Positions 8,696 through 16,982 are shown, numbered from the stretch's first letter. The stretch is DNA of 24,585 nucleotides from UBA4716 sp002438865 (GCA_937907325.1 CALERO010000052.1:1-24585), one strand, 5' to 3'. The notes: generated by a model from the letters alone, not told the origin. Numbers and translations: made by a program.

Positions 8696-10066
8696 TCATT
8701 CCACCTTTGTGTTATAATCAGGAATTATATAATCTTCAAGCTTCTTGTCGGGGTTCTTTTCAAACCAGTTCTTCATACCTACAACAGCGCCTTCGTTAAG
8801 CTCTTTAACAATCTCTTGCGCTGTCATTTTGCCTGTCCAGAAATCGTTGAGGAAGTATTCCTGAGGGGTCTTCTTTCCGCTATTTATTGTACCGGGTGTA
8901 TGCCAGTTGTCATTATAGCCTATCTCCGACAATGCACCAAATTCTTTCCAGCCCTTCATATCAGTCTTCACCGTAGCTTTTTCTATAAGTCCGCTTTTTG
9001 CCGGAATTTCCATGCCCTCCTCATAAAGGGCAGTCATCATTTCATCACCGTGGAACCACTTGTAAATTTCCATTGCCGTTTCTGCGCCCAGCAAGTCAAC
9101 CGCTTTCTTATTAATGCAAAGAACAGAATTTACCGACGCACTTGTTGCATATCTCTCGTTTTCATTCAAAGTCGGTATAGGCGCTACTCCCCAGTCACAT
9201 ACTGCCGGGAACTGCTCCGTGAGAACTGCGCAATCGTATGAAGCGCCTATTCTCATACCGATTTTACCCTGTGCAAACTGTGCACGTGCGGCGTCATCAT
9301 CCATATTAAGTATACCGGGGAACATTGATCCGTCGTCCTGGATCCCCTTCCACATTTCCATTACCGGAATATGATGCGTATAATCGTACTTTCCCGTTTT
9401 CCAGTCATATGTACTGAAATTGCATGATGACTTTGCAACATTTGTAACCGCAACACCGTATATCCATGACGGCTTCAGCGGTACTATTGCGCCGAATTCC
9501 TGTTTGTCCGCATTCGTAAGCTTCTTTGCATACTCACGCATCTGTGCATATGTTTTCGGCGGCGTCGGTTCTCCGTTTTCGTCTACCAGACCTGCTGCTT
9601 TAAACATATCCTTGTTGTATATAAGACCTACTGTCGGCTTGCCGTAAGGCGCCTGATAAGTTTTGCCGTTTTCCTTTAAATTTACAAGCAGCTCGGGATC
9701 ATATTCATCCAAAAATTCTTTACCGCCCGGCATATCTTCTATTGCAACAATCTTGCCTGTCTCCGCAAGCTGCCGTATATTTCCGCCTGCGCAAAATTCC
9801 GGTTCTTCGCCTGTCTCATATGCAAGGTCTATAGACTGAGCCATATCTCCCGACTTCACTTCATATACAACCTTTACGCCGAGTTCTTTTCCTCGTTTTG
9901 CATTGAACTCCTCCACCAAACGTGACACAACCGTCTTTGAGTGTGAATTACCCGTCCATATACGTACTGTCTTCAGGTCACTGTCCTCTTTTCCTTTGCC
10001 GCAGCCTGCAAGTGATGATACTGCCAGCACACCGGCAAGAACTGCACATAATTTTTTGATTTTCAT
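8696..10066 (-). CDS. Extracellular sugar-binding lipoprotein of an ABC importer
   Basis: A 456-residue solute-binding protein of the UgpB/MalE-like family (SBP_bac_1 type). The N-terminus is a lipoprotein signal with lipobox L19-A20-G21-C22, so Cys22 would be lipidated and the protein held on the outer face of the membrane. Early residues VRIWTGNSHSKTVVSRLVEE and later GKTYQAPYGKPTVGLIYNKD are typical of the family: a beta-strand start, a hinge, and the YxxP...GLxYNKD segment. The start follows AAGGAG. It is the first gene of an operon with two permeases and secreted binding proteins, and a promoter lies about 80 bases upstream. The ligand is probably an oligosaccharide released by the locus enzymes; which one cannot be told. 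Confidence 0.93.
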   Translation of the reverse strand: MKIKKLCAVLAGVLAVSSLAGCGKGKEDSDLKTVRIWTGNSHSKTVVSRLVEEFNAKRGKELGVKVVYEVKSGDMAQSIDLAYETGEEPEFCAGGNIRQLAETGKIVAIEDMPGGKEFLDEYDPELLVNLKENGKTYQAPYGKPTVGLIYNKDMFKAAGLVDENGEPTPPKTYAQMREYAKKLTNADKQEFGAIVPLKPSWIYGVAVTNVAKSSCNFSTYDWKTGKYDYTHHIPVMEMWKGIQDDGSMFPGILNMDDDAARAQFAQGKIGMRIGASYDCAVLTEQFPAVCDWGVAPIPTLNENERYATSASVNSVLCINKKAVDLLGAETAMEIYKWFHGDEMMTALYEEGMEIPAKSGLIEKATVKTDMKGWKEFGALSEIGYNDNWHTPGTINSGKKTPQEYFLNDFWTGKMTAQEIVKELNEGAVVGMKNWFEKNPDKKLEDYIIPDYNTKVE

Positions 10067-10142
10067 TAAAAATCTGCTCCTTTCTCATATTAGGTTTATT
10101 TTTTTTGTATGGGTACTTTCCCCCATCTCTTTACCTGATTAT

Positions 10143-10171
10143 ATTCTATCATTCTTAGTCATTGTTGTAAA
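10143..10171 (-). promoter_or_regulatory. Sigma-A-like promoter for the sugar importer operon
   Basis: Read on the minus strand there is TTTACA, 17 bases, then TAGAAT, with an overlapping TATAAT three bases further on. The distance to the ATG at 10066 leaves a leader of about 70 bases that includes the ribosome binding site. It is the best promoter match upstream of the binding-protein gene and marks the start of the left-hand operon. The leader contains GGGGGAAAGTACCC, a small inverted-repeat-like element (GGGTACTTTCCCCC on the plus strand) that could bind a regulator, though that is only a guess. Confidence 0.7.
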
Positions 10172-10312
10172 CATACAATTTTGTAATGCGTTTTTTGTGA
10201 ATATATGTATATTTTTGAAAGAAATTTACTTCCCGGCAGCAATACTGTCCGTATATTTGTTTTTAAATCTCCATTTTTATCAACCGACAAAAAATAACCT
10301 TCATTAAAGTAC

Positions 10313-10530
10313 TGACCCCAAAAAGGCGAACAAAAAAACTACAGTTTACTGTAGTTTTTTTTGCCGCATTTAACTTTTAAGTTAGATTTAATTCTTGAAT
10401 TATTGTAATATTCAATATACTCTATACTTTCAAACTCCTGCAAATACAACAGTTCTGTTTTTAAATGACTAAAGAAATTTTCACCCAAAGAATTATCAAA
10501 ACAATTACCTTTCCTTGATATACTTTGTTT
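10313..10530 (-). mobile_element. Decayed 3' end of an IS3-family (IS150-like) insertion sequence
   Basis: On the minus strand from about 10530 to the TAG at 10339, an open frame without a start codes for SISRKGNCFDNSLGENFFSH, then LKTELLYLQEFESIEYIEYY and NNSRIKSNLK. This is the catalytic C-terminal end of an IS3-family transposase: SRKGNCxDNxxxENFFxxLKxE, containing the last Glu of the DDE triad, then the YNxxRIxxxLK tail. A few residues are missing between FESIE and YIEYYN, and the usual GLSPVEYR ending is lost, so it is a broken copy. The outer end reads TGACCCCAAAAAG from 10313, matching the TG...CA terminal repeat style of IS150-like elements (CTTTTTGGGGTCA). The left end and the rest of the transposase are absent. 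It sits between the 721-residue protein gene and the sugar operon. Confidence 0.85.
10332..10361 (-). terminator. Bidirectional intrinsic terminator inside the IS remnant
   Basis: A perfect 13-bp stem (AAAAAAACTACAG paired with CTGTAGTTTTTTT) with a TTTA loop, and runs of A and T on either side, fits a terminator working in both directions. It includes the stop codon of the transposase fragment. On the minus strand it would end transcripts from the 721-residue protein gene and insulate the sugar operon, which has its own promoter at 10143-10171. Confidence 0.75.
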
Positions 10531-10547
10531 GTAAATATTTTTATATA

Positions 10548-12713
10548 TTACAAAACAGTTAAATCCTTATTTTCTATTTCAAAGCCGGATACGCCCACAT
10601 AAATCTGTTTTATATTATCATTTGTTTTGATAACATTTCCGCTGATTTCCGCATTAATTGCAATAATTTCATTATTTATATTTAAAACAGCGGCAGTTTT
10701 AAGCCAGGTGTAACAAGCTCTTATCCACGCATACCTGGAAAGTGAATTATCTTTGTGTTTGGGATAGCTATGAGCAATTTCATACTTGATTCCGATATCC
10801 TCACCAATGAGCTGTTTCAATCCGCATTTTGTTTCGCAATCACCTCCGCCTCTTATATAGTCTGCTTCATAGCAGCTGTACATTGAGCCGTCTTTTTGTG
10901 TTTTACAAAAATTAGTAATATACGAATTCCATGAGTCAAGCAGCATTGAATCATTTTTAGAAAGTATTCCCGCATGAAACAAAGCCTCACCTTTCCAGAT
11001 TGTCCACGCATGACCGCAGCAGATTGCAGGTCCCTCACCGTCACCCTCCCATATGGTTTCCCACCATCTGAAAGATGAATTATTCATTTTTGCATCGGGA
11101 GAATAGATTGTCCATGCTCTATGCATATTCAGCACATCGTATGCAAATTCTTCATATTCCTTATTGCGCTCAATATATCTGCAATAATACAGCAAAGAAA
11201 GCGCCGTACACGAAATAGAGCCGTCCTCATATTCTTTTTCAAAAAGCTCGCTTTCCGTTCCCTCTGTCGGAAAGTCGTATTGCCGCATATATAAATGCAG
11301 CGCCATTTCTCCGGCAGTTTTCAAAAAAATCTTATATCGTGCGTCATTTTTTGCTTTTATACACAGTGTGGCATCTATAACCGGAATAATCAGCGCGCAA
11401 ACGGTCGTATAGTCCTTTCCGTTATATACCATACCTTTTTTAATATAGTTATTTACCAGTTCCGAAAGAGTGGAAACCATATATTCGTAAATTTCTTCGC
11501 TTTTATACAGCCTATATGCTTCAAGTAATATCGACACACCGAAAAACTGTTCCTGAACTCTTGATGAATTATGTATATGATAAGCATCATAATGCTCGGT
11601 TTTATGCGGAACAATGGTTTTCCTCGGAATGTATTCACCTTTTCCCATTATTATATCAAGTTCTTTTCTGACTGTTTTATCATATTTTAAATTGCGGTTA
11701 AAATTCATATTGGCTGTCATTTCCCATAAAAAGCAGCCACCCTCACATAAATTATCATCCACGTGATACGGTTTTCTGATTGCGTCACAGCTTTTATTGA
11801 ACAGTTCTGTCATATTTTTGCCATTCCAAAGAATACAGTCCGTTCCATTTTGAGAGCCCGAGACAGGTATGACAGTATGAAAACCGAATTCGGTCATTTT
11901 TATAATATCCGAATCCGATTTATAAGTTTTTCCCGACGGCGGAACTACTTTTAAGTAATCATATGTTCCGTATGTTCTGACCTCACCGTATCCGTCAAAA
12001 CCGCCGTTTAATACAGGGCGGCATACAGGTAATTGGTAAACTTCTGAAATGATACCGAATGCTGCATCCAGACTCTGCGCCGTCCGTATATTTAACTCTA
12101 TACTTTTTTTGCCGGAACCATTGTAGACCTTATCAAAGCTTGCCAAAAACTTTACCGCAAGGATATAATGCGCAAAGCATTGAGGAGAATAGTCTATTTT
12201 CCAGCCGTCACATTCGGTCTTTGCCGTTATAACCAAAAACTTCCCGCATGGACTTGTCATAATAAAAAACATATGCTTACCGTCCGATGATGTATACGGC
12301 GACGTAGGAAGAAGCTGCTCTTTAAAGCCGGAGCCGAGTCTTCCGATGAAATTCAGTTCAAAGGTTACTCCGAATTCCGAAATATCCTGATTATGCGTTG
12401 AGCTTGCAATGTTAATTCCGTCAGCTGCAATCGAAATTTCGGTTGTAATATCATTTGCGCTGTCACATGACACGATTGTATTATCTGTCTGCTTCATGAT
12501 GTCATAAACGGCATTTCTGTCACTGTAGGGATTAAAATTTTCATGTGCCCGTTCCTTAATATTATCACCGGAATAAGTAAAGCATACTGCACCGCTCTTT
12601 CCGTTACGAAATGCTAAATTCATATTATCCCCAAAATCCTTGCTGTAAAAATCAGAAATTATTCCATCATTTACACCTATTTTATATTTATCATTCTTAA
12701 TTGTTGTATACAT
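10548..12713 (-). CDS. Cytoplasmic protein resembling (alpha/alpha)6-barrel glycosidases or lyases, function unknown
   Basis: A 721-residue protein with no signal peptide or membrane helix, so probably cytoplasmic. The first 230 residues are beta-rich (NDKYKIGVNDGIISDFYSK and following strands), like the N-terminal sandwich of six-hairpin glycosidases. Residues about 330-670 are helical with paired helices and conserved-looking aromatic and acidic clusters: SSRVQEQFFGVSILLEAYRL, DGSISCTALSLLYYCRYIE, and SFRWWETIWEGDGEGPAICC followed by GHAWTIWKGEALFHAG. This suggests an (alpha/alpha)6 toroid. Candidate catalytic acids include those in WETIWEGDGEG and YEADYIRGGGDCE. The final 50 residues return to beta structure. 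I cannot name the family. The start follows AAGGGGA. Its 3' end lies 18 bases from an IS3 remnant, so the last residues (KDLTVL) may have been altered by the insertion. Next to a sugar importer it may break down imported oligosaccharides; that is inference. Confidence 0.75.
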   Translation of the reverse strand: MYTTIKNDKYKIGVNDGIISDFYSKDFGDNMNLAFRNGKSGAVCFTYSGDNIKERAHENFNPYSDRNAVYDIMKQTDNTIVSCDSANDITTEISIAADGINIASSTHNQDISEFGVTFELNFIGRLGSGFKEQLLPTSPYTSSDGKHMFFIMTSPCGKFLVITAKTECDGWKIDYSPQCFAHYILAVKFLASFDKVYNGSGKKSIELNIRTAQSLDAAFGIISEVYQLPVCRPVLNGGFDGYGEVRTYGTYDYLKVVPPSGKTYKSDSDIIKMTEFGFHTVIPVSGSQNGTDCILWNGKNMTELFNKSCDAIRKPYHVDDNLCEGGCFLWEMTANMNFNRNLKYDKTVRKELDIIMGKGEYIPRKTIVPHKTEHYDAYHIHNSSRVQEQFFGVSILLEAYRLYKSEEIYEYMVSTLSELVNNYIKKGMVYNGKDYTTVCALIIPVIDATLCIKAKNDARYKIFLKTAGEMALHLYMRQYDFPTEGTESELFEKEYEDGSISCTALSLLYYCRYIERNKEYEEFAYDVLNMHRAWTIYSPDAKMNNSSFRWWETIWEGDGEGPAICCGHAWTIWKGEALFHAGILSKNDSMLLDSWNSYITNFCKTQKDGSMYSCYEADYIRGGGDCETKCGLKQLIGEDIGIKYEIAHSYPKHKDNSLSRYAWIRACYTWLKTAAVLNINNEIIAINAEISGNVIKTNDNIKQIYVGVSGFEIENKDLTVL

Positions 12714-12760
12714 AAATTCTTCCCCTTAAAATTATTTTTTCCGCATCATAGCTGTCCATA

Positions 12761-12787
12761 ATTATAACACCGCTCAGCGTATCTCAA
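12761..12787 (-). promoter_or_regulatory. Possible promoter of the 721-residue protein gene
   Basis: On the minus strand TTGAGA is followed after 15 bases by a perfect TATAAT, about 48 bases before the ATG at 12713. The spacing is short for sigma-A; shifting the -35 box two bases back (GGTTGA) gives 17. Moderately supported. Confidence 0.5.
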
Positions 12788-12946
12788 CCATTATTTGTAA
12801 TCTCACGCAATACCTCCATATTATCATTTTCCCTCATAAAGATCATTGCCGTACACATTGACACTTTCCTTTGCGTGCCTGAAAGCACAAATCACATATT
12901 TTTTTATTCAGAGTGAAATTATGTTTCCTCCTTTCTTTTTGGCATG
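12788..12946. other. Gene-poor interval with only tiny open frames
   Basis: Together with the promoter and terminator beside it, this interval fills the 322-base gap between 12713 and 13036. A minus-strand frame from 12853 (MCTAMIFMRENDNMEV and eight further residues, 24 in all) has AAGGAAAG upstream, and an overlapping frame gives a Cys-rich run CDLCFQARKGKCQC without a start codon beside it. Another frame gives MPKRKEET directly after the terminator. None is convincing as a gene. I see no RNA gene here. Confidence 0.4.
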
Positions 12947-13020
12947 AAAAAGCACCCCTCTTTTCCTTGAACATTTTAATTATATCATAGCGATTATTTT
13001 ATATCCGGTTTTAGGGGTGC
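12947..13020 (-). terminator. Long-loop terminator-like inverted repeat after the response regulator gene
   Basis: GCACCCCT and AGGGGTGC form an 8-bp perfect GC-rich stem around an AT-rich interval of 53 bases. On the minus strand the second arm is followed by TTTTT, as in an intrinsic terminator. It starts 16 bases after the stop codon of the response regulator. The loop is much longer than usual, so it may be a terminator with extra internal structure or a small insertion flanked by inverted repeats. Confidence 0.5.
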
Positions 13021-13035
13021 ATTGTATAAAGAAGG

Positions 13036-13734
13036 TTATTTTCTTTTTTTAATATCATGTTCGGTAATCAGCTGCAATATATTCAGTGCATTAAGATCCT
13101 TTACCATATCCCTTGAATTGCTGTAGCCGAGTTTCTTCATTATCCTCGTTATCGCAGTATGCACCGACACAAGCTCCACACACCGTATATCGGCTATCTC
13201 ACGCCGTGTCTTGCCCATACAGAAATACCTCAATGTTTCTATTTCCGTAGGCGAAAGATTACACATCATATTCACAAGATACATAAGGCTTGTTTTTTCT
13301 CTTTTCATCTTGACAAATTCGCTGACTATCTTTTGAGCTATATTGTGGTTTAGAGTAACATCTTTATTATACGCATTTATTATAGCGTCAAACAGCTCGT
13401 TCTGCGGTACGCTTTTTAAGATATAATCAACCGCCCCTGCCTCAAAGGCTTCAAATATCAATTTATCATCATCGTGAATGGTAAGTATAATTATACTTAC
13501 ACCCGGCAGACGCTCCAATATTGCCTTTGTCGCTTCTATTCCCGCTTTTTCACTTTCCATTTGTATATCCATAAGTATAATATCGGGTTTTGTTTTCAAT
13601 GCCAGTTCTTTTATCTGTGCTCCGCTTTTTGCAGACGCAACAACTTCCATATCACTGCGTGACGATATTAACTCAACAAAATGCTTGTTGATAGACTCCA
13701 TGTCCTCACATACCGCAACTCTTATCTTTGCCAT
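13036..13734 (-). CDS. LuxR/NarL-family response regulator
   Basis: A 232-residue two-component regulator. The receiver domain (residues 1-120) has the acidic pair E10-D11, phosphoacceptor D56 in DIILMDIQM, the conserved Thr at 85 in IIILTIHDDD, and K107 in YILKSVP. A helical linker follows, then a C-terminal LuxR-type helix-turn-helix (about 160-220): LSPTEIETLRYFCMGKTRRE, then VHTAITRIMKKLGYSN. The usual G-x-S/T-x-x-E-I-A motif is present as GKTRREIADI. It starts 13 bases inside the end of the kinase gene, so the two are translationally coupled and act as a pair. It would bind DNA after phosphorylation; its targets are not visible, but neighbouring sugar genes are candidates. Confidence 0.93.
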   Translation of the reverse strand: MAKIRVAVCEDMESINKHFVELISSRSDMEVVASAKSGAQIKELALKTKPDIILMDIQMESEKAGIEATKAILERLPGVSIIILTIHDDDKLIFEAFEAGAVDYILKSVPQNELFDAIINAYNKDVTLNHNIAQKIVSEFVKMKREKTSLMYLVNMMCNLSPTEIETLRYFCMGKTRREIADIRCVELVSVHTAITRIMKKLGYSNSRDMVKDLNALNILQLITEHDIKKRK

Positions 13735-15254
13735 TGTACCTTATCCCCCTCACTCTTTATTTGACAAATTGACCTTTCAGCCAAAGGCAAAAGTATCTCA
13801 AACTCTGTAAACTTGCCGTATTTACTTCGGAATAAGATTTGTCCGCCAATGGAGTTTATGACATTAAGCACAAAAGACAAACCCACTCCCCAATTCTGAG
13901 CCGTTTTCTTTGTGGAAAACAGCGGAGTAAATATTCTCTTGTAATCCCTTTTCATTATTCCGCATCCGTTATCACGCAGATACATACACAGCCAACCGCT
14001 TTCAGTCAGAACACGTATATCTATTCTGCCGTTGTCTTCCCCTTTTCGGGATATTGCGTCAACCGCATTCTTTAACAGATTTATCAGCGCTTCCTCAATA
14101 AGCATACTGTCCGCACTTACATAGATACTGTCATTCTCATAATCCCTGGTTACTGTTATATCCGGCGGTATCTTTGATTCGGCAATTGCATTATCAATGC
14201 AGTCTATAAGGTTTACATCTTCTATTATCTCCGTCTGTGTATTATACAGATTTAATATATACGTAAGTCTGTTCAGCCCATTCTTTATCTGTTCCTGTAT
14301 TGCTTTAACATCTTCCGCAACCTCCGGTGTCAATTTCTTCTGCTCCATACTCTTTCCGATAAAATCTATGGACAATAATATGTTTTTGCAGGTATGGAAC
14401 ACCGAACGGGTGTCTTGAAACGGAATTTTCGTCTTCTTGGGTGATTTGTGTTTGTATTTCTTCCTTAAGTCAATTTTGTCAAACACCCTGCTCTTTGCCG
14501 CAAATATTGCCAACAATAATATTATTACCGTCAATATCGCAAGCCACATAAAGTCCGTATGTGCTTTTATAGATCGTATCGCTGACGAAAAACGCAGGTA
14601 ATTCGGTGCATACGTCAGCACAATCTTATGCGGCACATACTGCATAAATACAAATACTCCGAAAAAATCTATCGTTAATAAGTAAAGACTTCTTATTGCA
14701 AGCTGTTTTTTCAAATATGTTATTTTCGCTTTGAATATATTCACGCCCAATACCGTAAACGGTAATATTATGTATGCTATGAGTATTATTACATTGTATG
14801 CATTTATCAGATACGACATTGCCAAGTACAAATTTGACATATTCATATGTATCTTTAAATAAAACTGCATATTGACATAATGATTATTTATTAATGCAAA
14901 CACTACTATCGGTACTGACAAAAGAGTTGCCACGATTTTCTTTGCTGTTCCCCTTTTCATCTCATGCAAAGCAACCAGCATTGACATTGCCATATATCCC
15001 GCAAGTGTATATGTAAACACGTCAAATATTGTGTAATAGTTTATCTTAATACCGCTTACAAAAAAATGAAGCGACCGTTCCCAGTTGTACAGCGCACTGT
15101 AGTCATATAGCTTCACATATAAAAATAACGTGAATATCAGCTCAATCTCTATAAACATTATCATCGTAACATACATCCATGTATAGCTGTTACGAAATTT
15201 TGTTATGAGCAAAAATACATCTAATATGATAAACAGAATCATTAACAGAGCCAC
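13722..15254 (-). CDS. Membrane sensor histidine kinase with a seven-helix N-terminal region
   Basis: A 510-residue kinase. About seven hydrophobic segments fill residues 1-253 (starting LLMILFIILDVFLLI and ending WLAILTVIILLLAIF), with no large extracellular domain, so the signal is probably sensed at or within the membrane. The cytoplasmic part has a candidate phosphoacceptor H287 in SVFHTCKNILLSIDFIG, N-box N396 in EALINLLKNAVDAI, G1 box DNGCGI (428-433), an F-box near IFTPLFSTKK (441-450) and G2 box GVGLS (456-460). The ATPase part resembles the NtrB/FixL/sporulation-kinase style, while the partner regulator is LuxR-type, an unusual mix. The start is GTG at 15254 with GGAGG seven bases before it. 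A near-perfect promoter lies about 55 bases upstream. The signal is unknown. Confidence 0.9.
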   Translation of the reverse strand: MALLMILFIILDVFLLITKFRNSYTWMYVTMIMFIEIELIFTLFLYVKLYDYSALYNWERSLHFFVSGIKINYYTIFDVFTYTLAGYMAMSMLVALHEMKRGTAKKIVATLLSVPIVVFALINNHYVNMQFYLKIHMNMSNLYLAMSYLINAYNVIILIAYIILPFTVLGVNIFKAKITYLKKQLAIRSLYLLTIDFFGVFVFMQYVPHKIVLTYAPNYLRFSSAIRSIKAHTDFMWLAILTVIILLLAIFAAKSRVFDKIDLRKKYKHKSPKKTKIPFQDTRSVFHTCKNILLSIDFIGKSMEQKKLTPEVAEDVKAIQEQIKNGLNRLTYILNLYNTQTEIIEDVNLIDCIDNAIAESKIPPDITVTRDYENDSIYVSADSMLIEEALINLLKNAVDAISRKGEDNGRIDIRVLTESGWLCMYLRDNGCGIMKRDYKRIFTPLFSTKKTAQNWGVGLSFVLNVINSIGGQILFRSKYGKFTEFEILLPLAERSICQIKSEGDKVQWQR

Positions 15255-15307
15255 AACCCCACCTCCCGCTTTTTAAGAGTGTTTCTGTTATGAACCCATA
15301 TATGAAT

Positions 15308-15336
15308 ATTGTATATCATATCAAATCAAAAGTCAA
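15308..15336 (-). promoter_or_regulatory. Near-consensus sigma-A promoter for the two-component system
   Basis: On the minus strand TTGACT is followed after 17 bases by TACAAT, one mismatch from consensus in each box. It lies 53 bases before the GTG start of the kinase. The rest of the gap to the recombinase stop (15337-15497) holds no gene or clear terminator. Confidence 0.8.
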
Positions 15337-15497
15337 CGTTAAAATTTGTAATACAGCGGCTATAACGCAGCACTGCATTGTGAAATTTGAGGAAGATTTT
15401 TCTGATGCGGAATGTTTATCGGCATACTTTAGTCCGTTCCTGTCACTGTTGCGGCAATAGCTTTGATAGACCGCTTATTTGCCGTTTGAGTGCGCTT

Positions 15498-16937
15498 TTA
15501 TTTCCAAAATACGCATCTGAGCGTCTTTCCGTCCTCTCCGCCCTTAACGATTCCCTTAAAAATTGTTCTTGCAGCTTTGTTTTTTTCAACATTGCCTATT
15601 GTATCGTCCTTCAAAATATCCGTCAGTCTGCGAAGTTCCGTTTTGTTGACTTGGATTTTTTCCTCGGGCATTTTTTCTGTGCTTAACATTTTTTTCAAAG
15701 CATCAATTTCGGAGAGAATACTGCTTTTATTTGCTTTATACTCCTCAAGGGTATCCGCACCGTCCTCATACGCCAATTTTACCCGTTCCAAGCGAATTTC
15801 AAGCCTTTGAATTTGCGTGGAAATAATTTTTCTGTCATTATCCGTATTTGTTTCAGCCTCGGTTTCGGGTTCGGCAAATTCGGGCATAACTTCGGGGAGT
15901 GTTACATCGGACAAGGTTTTGAAAATAATCTTATCCAATTTATCGGCTTTTATATATCCAACACCTTTACAGGTACCCTTACTTCTATTGGAACAGCCGA
16001 AAAATCCGCCCTGATTTGATAAAACCGCACCGCATTTTTCACACCTTACAATACCCGTAAGCCAATGCGACAAATTTTTACGGTCAGGGTTGTAAAACTT
16101 CCGGAATTTTGCTTTTTGCTCTTTCATCTTTTCCTGAACTTTTTCCCATATTTCCGTATCGATTATCGGGGTATGCGTCCCCTCGCTTATAATTACCGTA
16201 TCAGCCGTATAATTTCTTGGCAGTTTACCGTCGGGATTCCAACGGGTTTTGCCTATATAAATCGGGTTGTTAAGCCAATATTCTACCGTTCGGTTTTCTA
16301 TCTTATTGCCTCTGTGCGTTTTTACTCCCATTGCATTCAGAGTTTTGGCAATGGCTAAAAATCCCTTGCCGTTTAAATAATCGTTAAATACCTTTTGTAT
16401 AACCTCTGCTTCCTCGGGCACGATAACAAACCGATTATTCTCAACCCTGTAACCGAATGCAGGAATTGTAAGAACTCCTCCTCTTTTTGCTTTTTCGGTC
16501 ATACCCCTTTTTACTTCCTCCGCAAGGTTGATGCTGTAATATTCGTCCATTGCTTCAATCATTGCTTCAAAAAGAACAGACATTTTGTCATCACCCACAT
16601 CTTCGCTGATTGAAACAACATCAATGTTAAGGTCTTTTCTAAGCATTGATTTGTAAACAACACTGTCCTCACGATTTCGGGCAAATCGGCTGTATTTCCA
16701 AACCAATATCATATCAAACGGCTTTGGTTTGCGCTTTGCAAGAGCGATCATTTCATTAAACGCAGGTCTTTTTGCCGTATTCCTGCCGCTTGTGCCCTCA
16801 TCTAAAAATATAAATTCCTTGGGTAATAAAATTTGATTTTTTTCTGCATAGAGTTTGATTTTTTCTAACTGACTGTCCGGACTGAATTCAATCTGATCTT
16901 CGGTGGAAACCCGTATATAAGCTGCCGCTACTTTCAT
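15498..16937 (-). CDS. Large serine recombinase (site-specific integrase)
   Basis: A DNA recombinase of 479 residues with the resolvase catalytic domain first: S11 in AAAYIRVSTEDQ is the nucleophile, followed by the DEGTSGRNTAKRPAF region and the Arg-rich KYSRFARNREDSVVY. The Recombinase domain follows (about 165-270, with AFGYRVENN and YWLNNPIYIGKTRWN). A zinc ribbon is near 297-320 (CEKCGA, later FGCSNRSKGTC), then a coiled coil of about 70 residues (IQRLEIRLERVKLAYEDG) and a C-terminal tail. ATG at 16937 is preferred because AAGGAGG lies seven bases before it; a TTG one codon earlier is less likely. Such enzymes integrate or excise phages and conjugative or mobilisable elements. Here no other mobile-element genes accompany it except a 51-residue ORF, so it looks like a solo or remnant integrase. 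Length and motifs suggest it is intact. Confidence 0.93.
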   Translation of the reverse strand: MKVAAAYIRVSTEDQIEFSPDSQLEKIKLYAEKNQILLPKEFIFLDEGTSGRNTAKRPAFNEMIALAKRKPKPFDMILVWKYSRFARNREDSVVYKSMLRKDLNIDVVSISEDVGDDKMSVLFEAMIEAMDEYYSINLAEEVKRGMTEKAKRGGVLTIPAFGYRVENNRFVIVPEEAEVIQKVFNDYLNGKGFLAIAKTLNAMGVKTHRGNKIENRTVEYWLNNPIYIGKTRWNPDGKLPRNYTADTVIISEGTHTPIIDTEIWEKVQEKMKEQKAKFRKFYNPDRKNLSHWLTGIVRCEKCGAVLSNQGGFFGCSNRSKGTCKGVGYIKADKLDKIIFKTLSDVTLPEVMPEFAEPETEAETNTDNDRKIISTQIQRLEIRLERVKLAYEDGADTLEEYKANKSSILSEIDALKKMLSTEKMPEEKIQVNKTELRRLTDILKDDTIGNVEKNKAARTIFKGIVKGGEDGKTLRCVFWK

Positions 16938-16982
16938 CAAATATCCTCCTTACAGCTATTCATAGCATAACCGCTTTTAAAA

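Noticed and set aside
8531..9241. A 236-residue plus-strand frame opposite the sugar-binding protein and permease genes
   Set aside because: It straddles two clearly coding genes on the other strand and has no domain or start signals.
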